In this document: positions 33,691-41,577 of the stretch, piece by piece | How positions within the stretch are numbered: position 1 is the stretch's first letter | Layout: every line of letters starts with the position of its first letter | DNA from: Chloroflexota bacterium | GTDB taxonomy: Bacteria > Chloroflexota > UBA11872 > VXOZ01 | NCBI GenBank assembly: GCA_022824225.1 | Contig: JAJEAH010000048.1 | Coordinates: 1-64,000 of the forward strand | Direction: 5' to 3' | Length of the DNA: 64,000 bases | The notes under the pieces: generated by a model | What the model was told of the DNA's origin: nothing | Database searches by the model: none | Seen by the model: only the letters and a program-made list of their open reading frames with translations | Translations under genes and position numbers: made by a program

Positions 33691-33836
33691 CCGTTCGCGC
33701 TGAGCTTGTCGAAGCGCCTGACCGCGCTGGAAGCAAATGGAGTCCGGTATTTTGCCTAGCCCGCAGCCGTGGCGCCTGGTTGGTGGCTGGCCTCTGCCTG
33801 CTGCCGTTCATACTTCGACGCGCTCAGCACGAACGG
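33691..33836. mobile_element. MITE-like element, copy B
   Basis: 146 bp, nearly identical to copy A through the interior (GGAGTCCGGTATTTTGCCTA, CGTGGCGCCTGGTTGGTGGC) with the same inverted ends. Confidence 0.7.
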
Positions 33837-33847
33837 AAGCAGGCTGC

Positions 33848-33918
33848 GCGTGCGGAGTCCAAGGAATGCGCGAGCGGAGCCCAAGGAATGCGCATACGGA
33901 GACATAGGAATGCGCTTG
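33848..33918. repeat. 22-bp tandem repeats beside copy B
   Basis: Three 22-base units of the type GCGGAGTCCAAGGAATGCGC follow copy B directly. Related units recur after copy C (about 34436-34600), where they are interspersed and less regular. Confidence 0.75.
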
Positions 33919-34052
33919 CCGAGATTGGCGTGTTTTCTCTGGGGTAGCCGCCTGTGGTAAGGGAAAAGCGGACGGTGCGCGCATGGTCACGCGTTAGTGG
34001 TGGAAGCGCCAAAAGGCCGTTCGCGCTCAGCTCGAACACGCGGGCGCCACTC

Positions 34053-34277
34053 ACCGTTCGCGCTGAGCAACAAAACGCAGACACCGCTCAACCGTTCGCG
34101 TTGAACAACGAAATGCAAACACCACTCACCGTTCGCGTTGAGCAACAAAATGCGAACACCGCTCAACCGTTCGCGCTGAGCAACAAAATGCAGACACCGC
34201 TCAACCGTTCGCGCTGAGCAACAAAATGCGAACACCGCTGACCGTTCGCGCTGAGCAACGAAATGCAAACACCGCTT
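34053..34277. repeat. 37/38-bp minisatellite, six units
   Basis: Unit lengths 38, 37, 38, 38, 37 and 37. Each begins ACCGTTCGCGCTGAGCAACA and continues AAATGCRAACACCGCT. The first half is the F1 arm. The array runs directly into copy C of the 146-bp element. Confidence 0.9.
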
Positions 34278-34278
34278 A

Positions 34279-34424
34279 CCGTTCGCGCTGAGCTTGTCGA
34301 AGCGCCTGGCCGCGCGGGAGGGAGGCGGATCCCGGTGTGTTGCCTAGCCCGCAGCCGTGGCGCCTGGTTGGTGGCTGGGCTCCGCCTGCTTCCGTTCATA
34401 CTTCGACAAGCTCAGCACGAACGG
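34279..34424. mobile_element. MITE-like element, copy C
   Basis: 146 bp with the same inverted ends (right end CTTCGACAAGCTCAGCACGA followed by ACGG). The left interior is diverged from copies A and B, while the right half is conserved. Confidence 0.7.
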
Positions 34425-34905
34425 AAGCAGGCTGCGCGTGCGGAGTCCAAGGAATGCGCATACGGAGACATGGGGCTGCGCGTACGGAGAAATGGGGCAG
34501 ATTCTTGACGAAGCCAACGAGCGCGCCTCCATGGGGCTGCGCGTACGGAGACATGGGTCTTAGCGTACGGAGCCCAAGGAATGCGCGTGCCGCGATTTGC
34601 GTGTACTAGGATGGCGCGCCTGACCTTTCTGAAGAGTTGGTCGCTGGCGCTGGCACGGCAGGATGCGGGCAATGCCCCGTCGTCGGGGAGGGTTCGCGCG
34701 CCCTCGGCGGCTCAACCATTTTGAGGTGATGAGAATAGATAGAAGCCATGAGCAGAGACAACGGTAGCGTAGGTTCGCATCGGGCGTGCGCGCAACCTGC
34801 GCCGTTTTCCCCCACCGCCGGTTACGCTTACCCATCGCTGCAACATTGTTGGACTACTAGGCCCAAGGATTCGCCCAGAATAGCAAGACCGGCGCTGCCG
34901 GCAGC

Positions 34906-35595
34906 TTAGCTCAGCGCTTCGGGTGTGCGGTGGGTGCGGATGTACTCCAGGCTGCGGCGGTATTGGTCTTCCGTGATGAATTGCTTGGACATATAGAGAT
35001 TGAGCATCACTTCCAGGCGGAGGATGGGATAGAGGTTGTAGCCGTGGCTCTTCAAGCGCGCCTCACCGCCCTGGTCGCGGTCCACGAGCACGATGGCGTC
35101 ACGCACCACCAAGCCGGCTTCCTGCAGGATCGCTGCCGTTTCCAGGATGCTGCCGCCGGTGGTCATCAAGTCGTCTATGACCAGCACGGTCTCGCCCGGC
35201 TTGTAGCGTCCCTCGATGCGGTGCTCGCCGCCCTGGCTGCGGGCGTAGATCATGGGGACGTTGGTTGCCAGCGAAAATGCCGTGGCGAGGTGGAGACCCC
35301 CAAAGGGCACACCCGCGACCAACGTGAAGGGGTGAATCTTGGGATGCCGCATCGCTTGACCCGAGCTCGTCTCCTGGGCGATGAGTTGCGCGGCGGCGCG
35401 CAGCGAATGGGGGTTGCTGACCAGCACGCGCGGGTCGATGTAGATGGGGGAATGCACCGTGGTGCGGCCCAAGGTATAGTCGCCGAAACGTACGCCGCCC
35501 AGTTTGAAGATGTCCTCCGCCAGCCAGAGATTCGAGACAGGCTGCTCCACGTCATGCCCTTTCCACGCGGACCGGATCGTTTCCAGACACACCAT
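34906..35595 (-). CDS. pyrE: orotate phosphoribosyltransferase
   Basis: A 229-residue type I phosphoribosyltransferase converting orotate and PRPP to OMP in pyrimidine synthesis. The PRPP-binding loop VLVIDDLMTTGGSI is intact. VAGVPFGGLHLATAFSLATN and IYARSQGGEHRIEG precede it. A C-terminal helical extension (KQFITEDQYRRSLEYIRTHR) is longer than in E. coli PyrE and resembles forms seen in Chloroflexota. The ATG overlaps the stop of the upstream methyltransferase gene (TAATG), so translation is probably coupled. The rest of the pyrimidine pathway is not in the window. Confidence 0.93.
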   Translation of the reverse strand: MVCLETIRSAWKGHDVEQPVSNLWLAEDIFKLGGVRFGDYTLGRTTVHSPIYIDPRVLVSNPHSLRAAAQLIAQETSSGQAMRHPKIHPFTLVAGVPFGGLHLATAFSLATNVPMIYARSQGGEHRIEGRYKPGETVLVIDDLMTTGGSILETAAILQEAGLVVRDAIVLVDRDQGGEARLKSHGYNLYPILRLEVMLNLYMSKQFITEDQYRRSLEYIRTHRTPEALS

Positions 35596-36401
35596 TATCC
35601 TTTACGGGCGTGGCGAGTGTCAATTGTCCCGCTGCCGTTCACCGGCAGGGGCGTACCGGGGGCTTCGGCGATGGCGAGATAGGAGAGGCCGCAGGGCAGA
35701 TTGCGGCGTGCCAGCCACCAGGCCTCGGCGCGGTGCACGGCCACGGCCAGCGCATTGACAGCGCCTGGCGCCGGCGGAAAGTCGCTGCGGGCGTCGCTCG
35801 ATGCGGGGCGCGGCGACAGGAGCTTGCGCAGGCCCCGCGCGACGAGGGCGGGCAGGAGAATGGACGCATAGGTCGGCGAAATGCGCACCACCCGCATGCC
35901 GGCGCCCTCGATCGTCTGCCGCAAGGCGCGTCGGGAGTAGCGCCGGTAGTGGTGGAGGGCCACGTCGTGTTCGCCAAAGAGCGCCGGATGGGCGGGCACC
36001 GTACACAGCAAGATGCCTCCGGGCCGCAGCACGCGGGCACACTGCCGGACTGCCGGCGCGTCCTCACGCAAGTGCTCGAGCATGTCGGCAACGACGATGA
36101 CGTCGAAGGAGCCATCGGCATAGGGGAGCGCCGTCGCGCTGGCCTGCGCCAAGTTGCCCAGCCGGCGTTCCGCGCAGAACGAAAGCGCTTCACGTTCCAC
36201 GTCCACACCGTGGACCTCACCCAGGGGCGCGAGCATTTCCATGACCGCGCCGGTGCCGCAGCCCACGTCCAGGACGCGCGGCGCGGCAGGCAAACGGTCG
36301 CGCATGGTCCGCACCGCCGCCTGCAGGAACAACCGCTTGGACCGGAACCACCAGTAGCGGTCTTCCATGGCGAACATCTTGGCGTATTCGTCGCGGTTCA
36401 C
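35595..36401 (-). CDS. class I SAM-dependent methyltransferase
   Basis: A 268-residue methyltransferase. VNRDEYAKMFAMEDRYWWFR is the characteristic N-terminus of a group of glycan- or lipid-linked methyltransferases, so GTG 36401 (GAGGT about ten bases upstream) is preferred over the track's start at 36533. Motif I is VLDVGCGTGAVMEML. GVDVEREALSF is the SAM-ribose acidic residue region, and FDVIVVADMLEHL is motif II. HHYRRYSRRALRQTIEGAGM follows. The C-terminal half has a hydrophobic stretch typical of membrane-associated members. It is coupled to pyrE by TAATG overlap. Substrate unknown; surface glycan genes lie nearby. Confidence 0.85.
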   Translation of the reverse strand: MNRDEYAKMFAMEDRYWWFRSKRLFLQAAVRTMRDRLPAAPRVLDVGCGTGAVMEMLAPLGEVHGVDVEREALSFCAERRLGNLAQASATALPYADGSFDVIVVADMLEHLREDAPAVRQCARVLRPGGILLCTVPAHPALFGEHDVALHHYRRYSRRALRQTIEGAGMRVVRISPTYASILLPALVARGLRKLLSPRPASSDARSDFPPAPGAVNALAVAVHRAEAWWLARRNLPCGLSYLAIAEAPGTPLPVNGSGTIDTRHARKG

Positions 36402-36706
36402 GTTTGGGTCTACCTCAGCGCGGAAGCGGGCGGCGGCCTGGAGCACATGGGAAAAGGGCCGGACAATACCACCTCGCCCTATGGTGTGGTACGGCGGCCC
36501 GGCGTGCACGGGAAGAGGGCCACTGCTAGACATTGTACGGCAATGTACTCGTCCGGCGCGCCGGGGCCCCTCTTGCGCGTGATTGGGACAGTCACGCTAA
36601 GATAGATACGAACGCACAACCGGCATCCCATCGGCATCCCATCCACCGCGCCCCGCGCTAACCCGCCGGCGTCCGGCGCAACGACATCGAACTGAAGCGA
36701 CGACAC
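36402..36706. other. divergent intergenic region
   Basis: About 305 bases between the methyltransferase and the Lnt-like gene if the shorter methyltransferase start is right. No gene or clear promoter pair is seen. Confidence 0.4.
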
Positions 36707-38263
36707 ATGAAGCACCCTTCGACACCCGTCGGTCTCTTGGGCATCGGGGCGAGCGCCGCGTCCTCCGCGGTCTTGCTGACGCTGGCCTTTCCGCCCTTCG
36801 ATCTGTGGTATCTCGCGTGGATTGCGCTGGCGCCGATGTTCGTGCCCATGGCGCTGCCCACACTGCGGCCCCGGGCGGCGCGGGCGGCGGCGTCCCTGAC
36901 CTACGTGCTCTTCATGGGCGCGTTGCTCTGGCAAGCCTTTCCGCCGGGACTCACCAGCCGCGCCTGGCGGGGCAGCGACTTTCCGCCCATTCTCTTCCTG
37001 GATTCACCGGCGTTGTTCGTCAGCGTCATCCTGCTGCCGGCGCTCTTCGTCGTCTTCTACTTCGCGCGAATCCCGGCGGGCGCGCCGCAGGCGCTGGGGC
37101 AGGCGCGTCCGTACCTCTGGCTGCTGCCGCCGGCCGTCTGGACGCTGACCGAGTACGTGCGGTACCGGCTGCAACTCGGCCACATATGGGGCAACCTCTT
37201 CACGACCCAGCATACGTTCCCGTCCGCCTTGGCCGTTACGCGCCTGGGTGGGCCGTGGTTGCTCACCTTCTGTATCGTGCTGGTCAACGTGCTCATCGCG
37301 GTAGGACTCGCCCGCGTGCTCGCCCGGCGGCCCCTGCAAGCGGCGGGCGTTGGCGCGCTGGCGTTGCCGGTGCTGGCTTGCGGTCTGCTGCTCGTCACCG
37401 CTGCGCGGACGGAGGCCGCGGCCCGGCTGCAAGCCGGCCCCGCTACCATAGAGGTCGCGTTGGTACAGACGGGACTCGACATGTCCGACTATTTTGACAC
37501 CGCTCTGTCGCAGGGCGTGCGCGATTACTACGGCCTGGCCTGGAGCGACGTGGAAACCCTCACTCGCGAGCAAGCCCAAGGCGCCGATCTGATCGTCTGG
37601 CCGGAGGCGACGGTCTGGCGCGACGTACAGGCCGACGAGGCAGCGCGGGAGCGGCTGGCGGCGTTCGCCCGCGAGATGGACGCCTATCTCTTCGCCCCGT
37701 ATTTTGTGGACACCGACCCGCGCGGGTTCCGCAATGAAGCGGTGTTGATTTCGCCGCAGGGCGACTTCCTTGGCATGTACGCCAAGAACTATCCCATCAT
37801 CTACGTCGGCGAACAGAGCGTCACCGGCGGGGAGCATCCCGTCTTTGACACGCCGCTCGGCACGTTTGCCACCATGATGGCATATGACTCCGATTTTCCC
37901 GATGTGGCGCGGACGCTGACGGCCAATGGCGCGCAACTCATCGCCGTGACCAGCCACGACTGGGTGGAAATGAGCCCGTTCCAGGTGGCGGCAAGCGTGC
38001 AGCGCGCCGCCGAGAACAACGTGACCGTGGTCAAAGCGGACTGGCGCTACGGCAGCGCGGTGATTACGCCCGGCGGCGAAGTCATTGCCAGCACCTCGGC
38101 GTTGGCACCGGCCCGCACAGTGCTGCGCGCCGCGGTACCAGTCCCGGAGAGCGCCGGCACGCCGTACACGCGCACTGGCGATTGGGCGCCGGCGCTGTGC
38201 GGCATTTTCGTCGTCGGCGCGCTGGCCGTGTCGCTGTGGCAGCCGCGGGCACGCGCAAGCTAG
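36707..38263 (+). CDS. apolipoprotein N-acyltransferase-like (Lnt/nitrilase) membrane protein lacking the catalytic Cys
   Basis: A 518-residue protein with six or so N-terminal helices (for example VLLTLAFPPFDLWYLAWIAL), then a nitrilase domain at about 245-480, and a final helix. It has the overall plan of Lnt, which N-acylates lipoproteins on the outer face of the membrane. LIVWPEATVW keeps the catalytic Glu, and GMYAKNYPIIYVGE the catalytic Lys and the following Glu. The position of the nucleophile, normally I-C-Y-E/D, reads TMMAYDSDFPDVAR, so Cys is replaced by Ala (codon GCA). It may be a pseudoenzyme or use a different mechanism. It forms a pair with the ankyrin gene 13 bases downstream. 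Confidence 0.85.
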   Translation: MKHPSTPVGLLGIGASAASSAVLLTLAFPPFDLWYLAWIALAPMFVPMALPTLRPRAARAAASLTYVLFMGALLWQAFPPGLTSRAWRGSDFPPILFLDSPALFVSVILLPALFVVFYFARIPAGAPQALGQARPYLWLLPPAVWTLTEYVRYRLQLGHIWGNLFTTQHTFPSALAVTRLGGPWLLTFCIVLVNVLIAVGLARVLARRPLQAAGVGALALPVLACGLLLVTAARTEAAARLQAGPATIEVALVQTGLDMSDYFDTALSQGVRDYYGLAWSDVETLTREQAQGADLIVWPEATVWRDVQADEAARERLAAFAREMDAYLFAPYFVDTDPRGFRNEAVLISPQGDFLGMYAKNYPIIYVGEQSVTGGEHPVFDTPLGTFATMMAYDSDFPDVARTLTANGAQLIAVTSHDWVEMSPFQVAASVQRAAENNVTVVKADWRYGSAVITPGGEVIASTSALAPARTVLRAAVPVPESAGTPYTRTGDWAPALCGIFVVGALAVSLWQPRARAS

Positions 38264-38276
38264 ACGGGAGACCGGC

Positions 38277-39413
38277 ATGGGCAACACCGCGCTCACCGGC
38301 AAGCAGAGCGACTTTCTCAAGATCGTAGCGGCGGCCGCGGGACGAGGCGACCTGGCCGCCGTGCGGCAATTCGTGGCCGACGACTCCCGTTGGGTGCGTA
38401 CTGTCGGCTCCCACGGCCGCACCATGCTGTGGGAAGCCGCGTATTGGGGCAAGCTGGAGGTGGCGGAGTTTCTCGTGGCCGCGGGCGCTGACGTGCACGC
38501 GGCGGCTTGCCACTATAGCGAGCACTATGTGGAGATTACCTGCTACTGCGTGGCCCGCGCCAAGGGACGCCACGCCGTGGCCGAATTCCTGCTGGCCCAG
38601 GAGGCGCGGGTGGACGTGCACACGGCGGCGTATTTGGGCGAGACCGGTACCGTCCGGGCGTTGCTCGCCGCCGAGCCAACGCTATTGGAAAGCACGCTGG
38701 CACAGCACGATTCTCAGCGTTCGGCGGGCCGGCGGCTCATCTTCGACCACCGGCCCAACACCTGGGCCACGCCATTGGCCTATGGGGTCAGCGGCGGCTG
38801 CGCGGAAACGGTGGCGTTCCTGTTGGCGCGGGGCGCGGCAGTGGCTCCGCTGAGCGAGCGTCTGTTGGGCATCGCGGTGGGGCGGGGCCGCCTGGACCTG
38901 GTGGAGATGCTCCTGGCCAACGGCGCCGACGCGAAGAAGCTGCCCCTGGCAGACCCCTCGCAGAATCGAGAACTAGCGGAACTGGCCGTGGCCCACGGCT
39001 ACGATGTCAATACGGGCCGTCCCGGCTGGCCGCCGCTCATCGTCGCCAGCCGGGGCGACAAAGGCGAGCATCCGGAGAAGATCCAAGCCCTGCTCGATCT
39101 TGGCGCGAACGTGAACGTGCGCGATTACAAGGGCAAGACCGCGCTCCACCGGGCCGCTACTGCCGGTTTCTTGGAAAGCATGGCGGTCTTGCTGGAGAGT
39201 GGCGCCGAAGTCGACGCGTCCGACGCAAAAGGCGAAACGCCGCTCTTCGACGCGGTCCGCGCCGGCCGTGTCGCGGCGGTGGCGCTGCTGTTGGAACGCG
39301 GCGCGGATTCGACGATGGAGAACGAAAAGGGCGACTCTGCCGCCTCACTTGCGCGGAGACTGCGCAAGCAAGAGGCACTTGAACTGGTTAGCTTGCTGGA
39401 CAATTCTGTCTAG
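38277..39413 (+). CDS. ankyrin-repeat protein
   Basis: A 378-residue soluble protein made of about nine ankyrin repeats. Clear units include TMLWEAAYWGKLEVAEFLVA, then AGADVHAA, and KTALHRAATAGFLESMAVLL. ETPLFDAVRAGRVAAVALLL and the final ERGADSTMENEKGDSAASLA complete the stack. Central repeats are diverged. Ankyrin stacks bind partner proteins, and the partner is unknown. ATG 38277 has GGGAG six bases upstream; the track's earlier start overlaps the Lnt-like gene. The short 13-base gap to that gene indicates co-transcription. It converges on the Ntn-hydrolase gene. Confidence 0.93.
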   Translation: MGNTALTGKQSDFLKIVAAAAGRGDLAAVRQFVADDSRWVRTVGSHGRTMLWEAAYWGKLEVAEFLVAAGADVHAAACHYSEHYVEITCYCVARAKGRHAVAEFLLAQEARVDVHTAAYLGETGTVRALLAAEPTLLESTLAQHDSQRSAGRRLIFDHRPNTWATPLAYGVSGGCAETVAFLLARGAAVAPLSERLLGIAVGRGRLDLVEMLLANGADAKKLPLADPSQNRELAELAVAHGYDVNTGRPGWPPLIVASRGDKGEHPEKIQALLDLGANVNVRDYKGKTALHRAATAGFLESMAVLLESGAEVDASDAKGETPLFDAVRAGRVAAVALLLERGADSTMENEKGDSAASLARRLRKQEALELVSLLDNSV

Positions 39414-39580
39414 CCATAGGGATGCCCTATATGGCAAGAATGTCTGGAGGTCTCTATGAGTCGTCTTCCTGATTGCTTTGCAGGCTCTTCCAGAAGACGT
39501 CTACAACACGATTCGCAATAGACTCTGCATCACTCTCTTGTTCATCGGACGGTCTATTGTGGCTGGGCTGTTCCCTAGGT

Positions 39581-40543
39581 TTATTCCGCTCTTCGGCGTG
39601 AGGATCTTCCACCTTGACCTCCTTTGAATCGCTGAAAGAACTGCGGGTTAATCTCAGGATCGAAGTAGTGCTTGCGTTTGATCCAGATGAAACCGTCCCC
39701 TTTTGAAATCAGAGCAACATCAATCGGCCCGCCCACCGTTTCATGTTCCTCAGACACTTTCCTCTTCAGCGACTGTAAACCAACCATTGCCTCCGCTACA
39801 GCGGGCAATTCACTTTTTGGCATCTCAGCAATAGTGCGAAGTACGGGTTGCGCATATTCTTCCCACTCAATTCGGTCCAGTTCCCTATATAGACTGCCCA
39901 TAGCATCTCTTAGAGCCCGGGACACATCTTCGTCCGACTCCTTAAGAGTACCAGTCAAGAGCCTAGTAAGGATATGCTCAACTATTCTCAGCAGCTTTCT
40001 ACTGTACGAAGGCTCTGCCCCATTCATGAATCCCTGGACAACTTCCTTTTGAGCGTATGGGAGGATTAAAGCCTCAATTCCTTGAATTGCTATACTCGGT
40101 TTTTCTAAACGATACATGAGTTGCCCGCGAAAGCCCAGAACTTCCAAGGATACAATTGCAGGATAGATCTCTCTTTTCCCAAATCCGGCAACGACAATGC
40201 CAGAACGCGGCCACTTTACCTCCTCTTGGTCTATCCGAAGCTTGCTGGCCTGGACATTAATGAAGCGAATGAAATCCGATGTGTAGTCTTCGATAGTTCC
40301 CTTTTCCTCTATCCCCAGATGGTCTCTATACAACTTGATCACAGTTTCCCAGGGCACTTCTCCAAGGCGAGCGTTACCGTAAATCATTATGCCCACCGGT
40401 TGATGCTGGGAGAGTGCGAATAGCTTGTTTGCTGACGTAAAGATCTTCGCAACTTCCCCATATTCGCTATCGGCAAGAGTAACAGCGCTATCAGCAGCAA
40501 GAGCTACTGCTTGCTGGTTCATCACTGCAATCTCAGCGGTCAC
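39581..40543 (-). CDS. orphan proteasome/HslV-like Ntn hydrolase
   Basis: A 320-residue protein of a family I cannot name. GTG 40543 is strongly supported by AAGGAG six bases upstream and gives Met-Thr-Ala-Glu. Met removal would expose Thr. Counting that Thr as 1, AVALAADSAVTL puts Asp at 17 and Thr-Leu at 21-22, exactly as in HslV and proteasome beta subunits, with Lys32 (AKIF) close to catalytic Lys33. VGIMIYGNARLGEVPW fits the following beta strand and glycine. The remaining 250 residues are mostly helical, longer than any proteasome subunit, and end in a basic tail. G+C is about 47%, far below the surroundings. No ATPase partner lies nearby. Ntn activity is inferred from register and pattern. 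Confidence 0.6.
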   Translation of the reverse strand: MTAEIAVMNQQAVALAADSAVTLADSEYGEVAKIFTSANKLFALSQHQPVGIMIYGNARLGEVPWETVIKLYRDHLGIEEKGTIEDYTSDFIRFINVQASKLRIDQEEVKWPRSGIVVAGFGKREIYPAIVSLEVLGFRGQLMYRLEKPSIAIQGIEALILPYAQKEVVQGFMNGAEPSYSRKLLRIVEHILTRLLTGTLKESDEDVSRALRDAMGSLYRELDRIEWEEYAQPVLRTIAEMPKSELPAVAEAMVGLQSLKRKVSEEHETVGGPIDVALISKGDGFIWIKRKHYFDPEINPQFFQRFKGGQGGRSSRRRAE

Positions 40544-40728
40544 CAAACTCTCCTTCAAGTGCAACTTTCGTACAACCTCGTTGCCTGGTATTGGCGCCCT
40601 TCCTCATTTGCGAACCATGGCCTAGGTTTCGTAGTACACCCAGCGGATGCCTCTCAAAGTGCGGTAGGAAATCAGGGATCGAGCGAATGTCCAGCTTTCC
40701 TTGTCATTCAGATTGAGCACATTGAAGT

Positions 40729-41490
40729 TTAGCCTAGATTCGCATCATACCGCTCCAACGCCGCCAGAATGCCGTTGTCAGCGACATCCGGCGCGATCCA
40801 GTCGGCGATCGCCTTGAGATCGGGATGGGCGTTGCCCATGGCGATGCGCAGGCCGCATTCTTGCAGGAATTCCACGTCGTTCGGGCCGTCGCCGATGCCG
40901 ATGATCTCAGCGGGGCTGATGCCGAGCAGGCGGGCGTAGCGGTGGACGGCGCTGGCCTTGGTTCCGGTCCTATGCGTGATGTCCACGCCCCATGTCTTGC
41001 CGGGCTCATACGGAAACTGCGTCACGTGCACGGGCCGGTCCGGCGCGAACAGCGCGTGAAAGCGCGGCAAATCGGCGGTCCGCACCGGCAGGACCGTTAT
41101 GCGCGTGACGCTCCAGTGGCGAATGTCGGCGGCAGAATCGATGACGGTCGTGTCGTCCACGGCGGAAAAGCCATACTCGCTACCGGCAATGGCATCTACC
41201 ACCGTGCGGGCGTCCGTAGGCTCCAAATAGACACAGTCGAGGGTCTCCAGAGTATCGGGACGGAAGATGCGGGCGCCGCCTTCGGCAACTTGCGGTTCTT
41301 TCAGGTCGAAACGAGCCGCCATATCAGCGACGTAGCGGTAGTTGCGGCTGGAGATCAGGCCCACGGGGACGCGCCGGGCCAGCGCGGCCAGACCGGACAC
41401 CACGGCGTCCGGCGGCGCCACGCCATACGGCGCAACCGTGCCATCGATGTCGCTCAGCAGGGCGCGATAGCGTGTGTCTCCGGCCTGCAT
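40729..41490 (-). CDS. HAD-superfamily hydrolase (Cof / sugar-phosphatase type)
   Basis: A 253-residue type IIB HAD phosphatase. YRALLSDIDGTVAPYG is motif I with nucleophile and acid Asp residues. VGLISSRNYRYV is motif II (Ser), RTGTKASAVHRY gives the Lys of motif III, and IIGIGDGPNDVEFL is motif IV. The cap region resembles mannosyl-3-phosphoglycerate or sucrose-phosphate phosphatases, but the substrate cannot be decided. ATG 41490 is used because GGAAGGA is seven bases upstream and homology starts there. It follows the GSA-aminotransferase gene on the same strand after 87 bases. Confidence 0.9.
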   Translation of the reverse strand: MQAGDTRYRALLSDIDGTVAPYGVAPPDAVVSGLAALARRVPVGLISSRNYRYVADMAARFDLKEPQVAEGGARIFRPDTLETLDCVYLEPTDARTVVDAIAGSEYGFSAVDDTTVIDSAADIRHWSVTRITVLPVRTADLPRFHALFAPDRPVHVTQFPYEPGKTWGVDITHRTGTKASAVHRYARLLGISPAEIIGIGDGPNDVEFLQECGLRIAMGNAHPDLKAIADWIAPDVADNGILAALERYDANLG

Positions 41491-41577
41491 TAAAAGTCCT
41501 TCCGGTAGCTGCGCCGCAAATGCTGGAGTCCCGTTGCCCACTGCCCACCGCACAACGGCCCTGTCGGTCGCAATCCG

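Larger units (their letters stand above)
33003..34905. repeat. 1.9-kb gene-free repeat nursery
   Basis: No credible gene. The region holds at least three copies of a 146-bp element with inverted ends, single F1 arms near 33139, 33626 and 33656, a 37/38-bp minisatellite and two 22-bp tandem arrays. The ORFs in the track change frame between units and encode low-complexity repeat peptides. The last 250 bases before pyrE have ordinary composition and show no gene. Confidence 0.9.

Noticed and set aside
33954-34268. ORFs of 87 aa (+) and 93 aa (-) across the minisatellite
   Set aside because: Units of 37 and 38 bp shift frame at each step, the peptides are low-complexity, and no ribosome site is present.
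34053-34277. The 37/38-bp array as a CRISPR
   Set aside because: Units are contiguous with no unique spacers; the variation is scattered point changes, as in a minisatellite.
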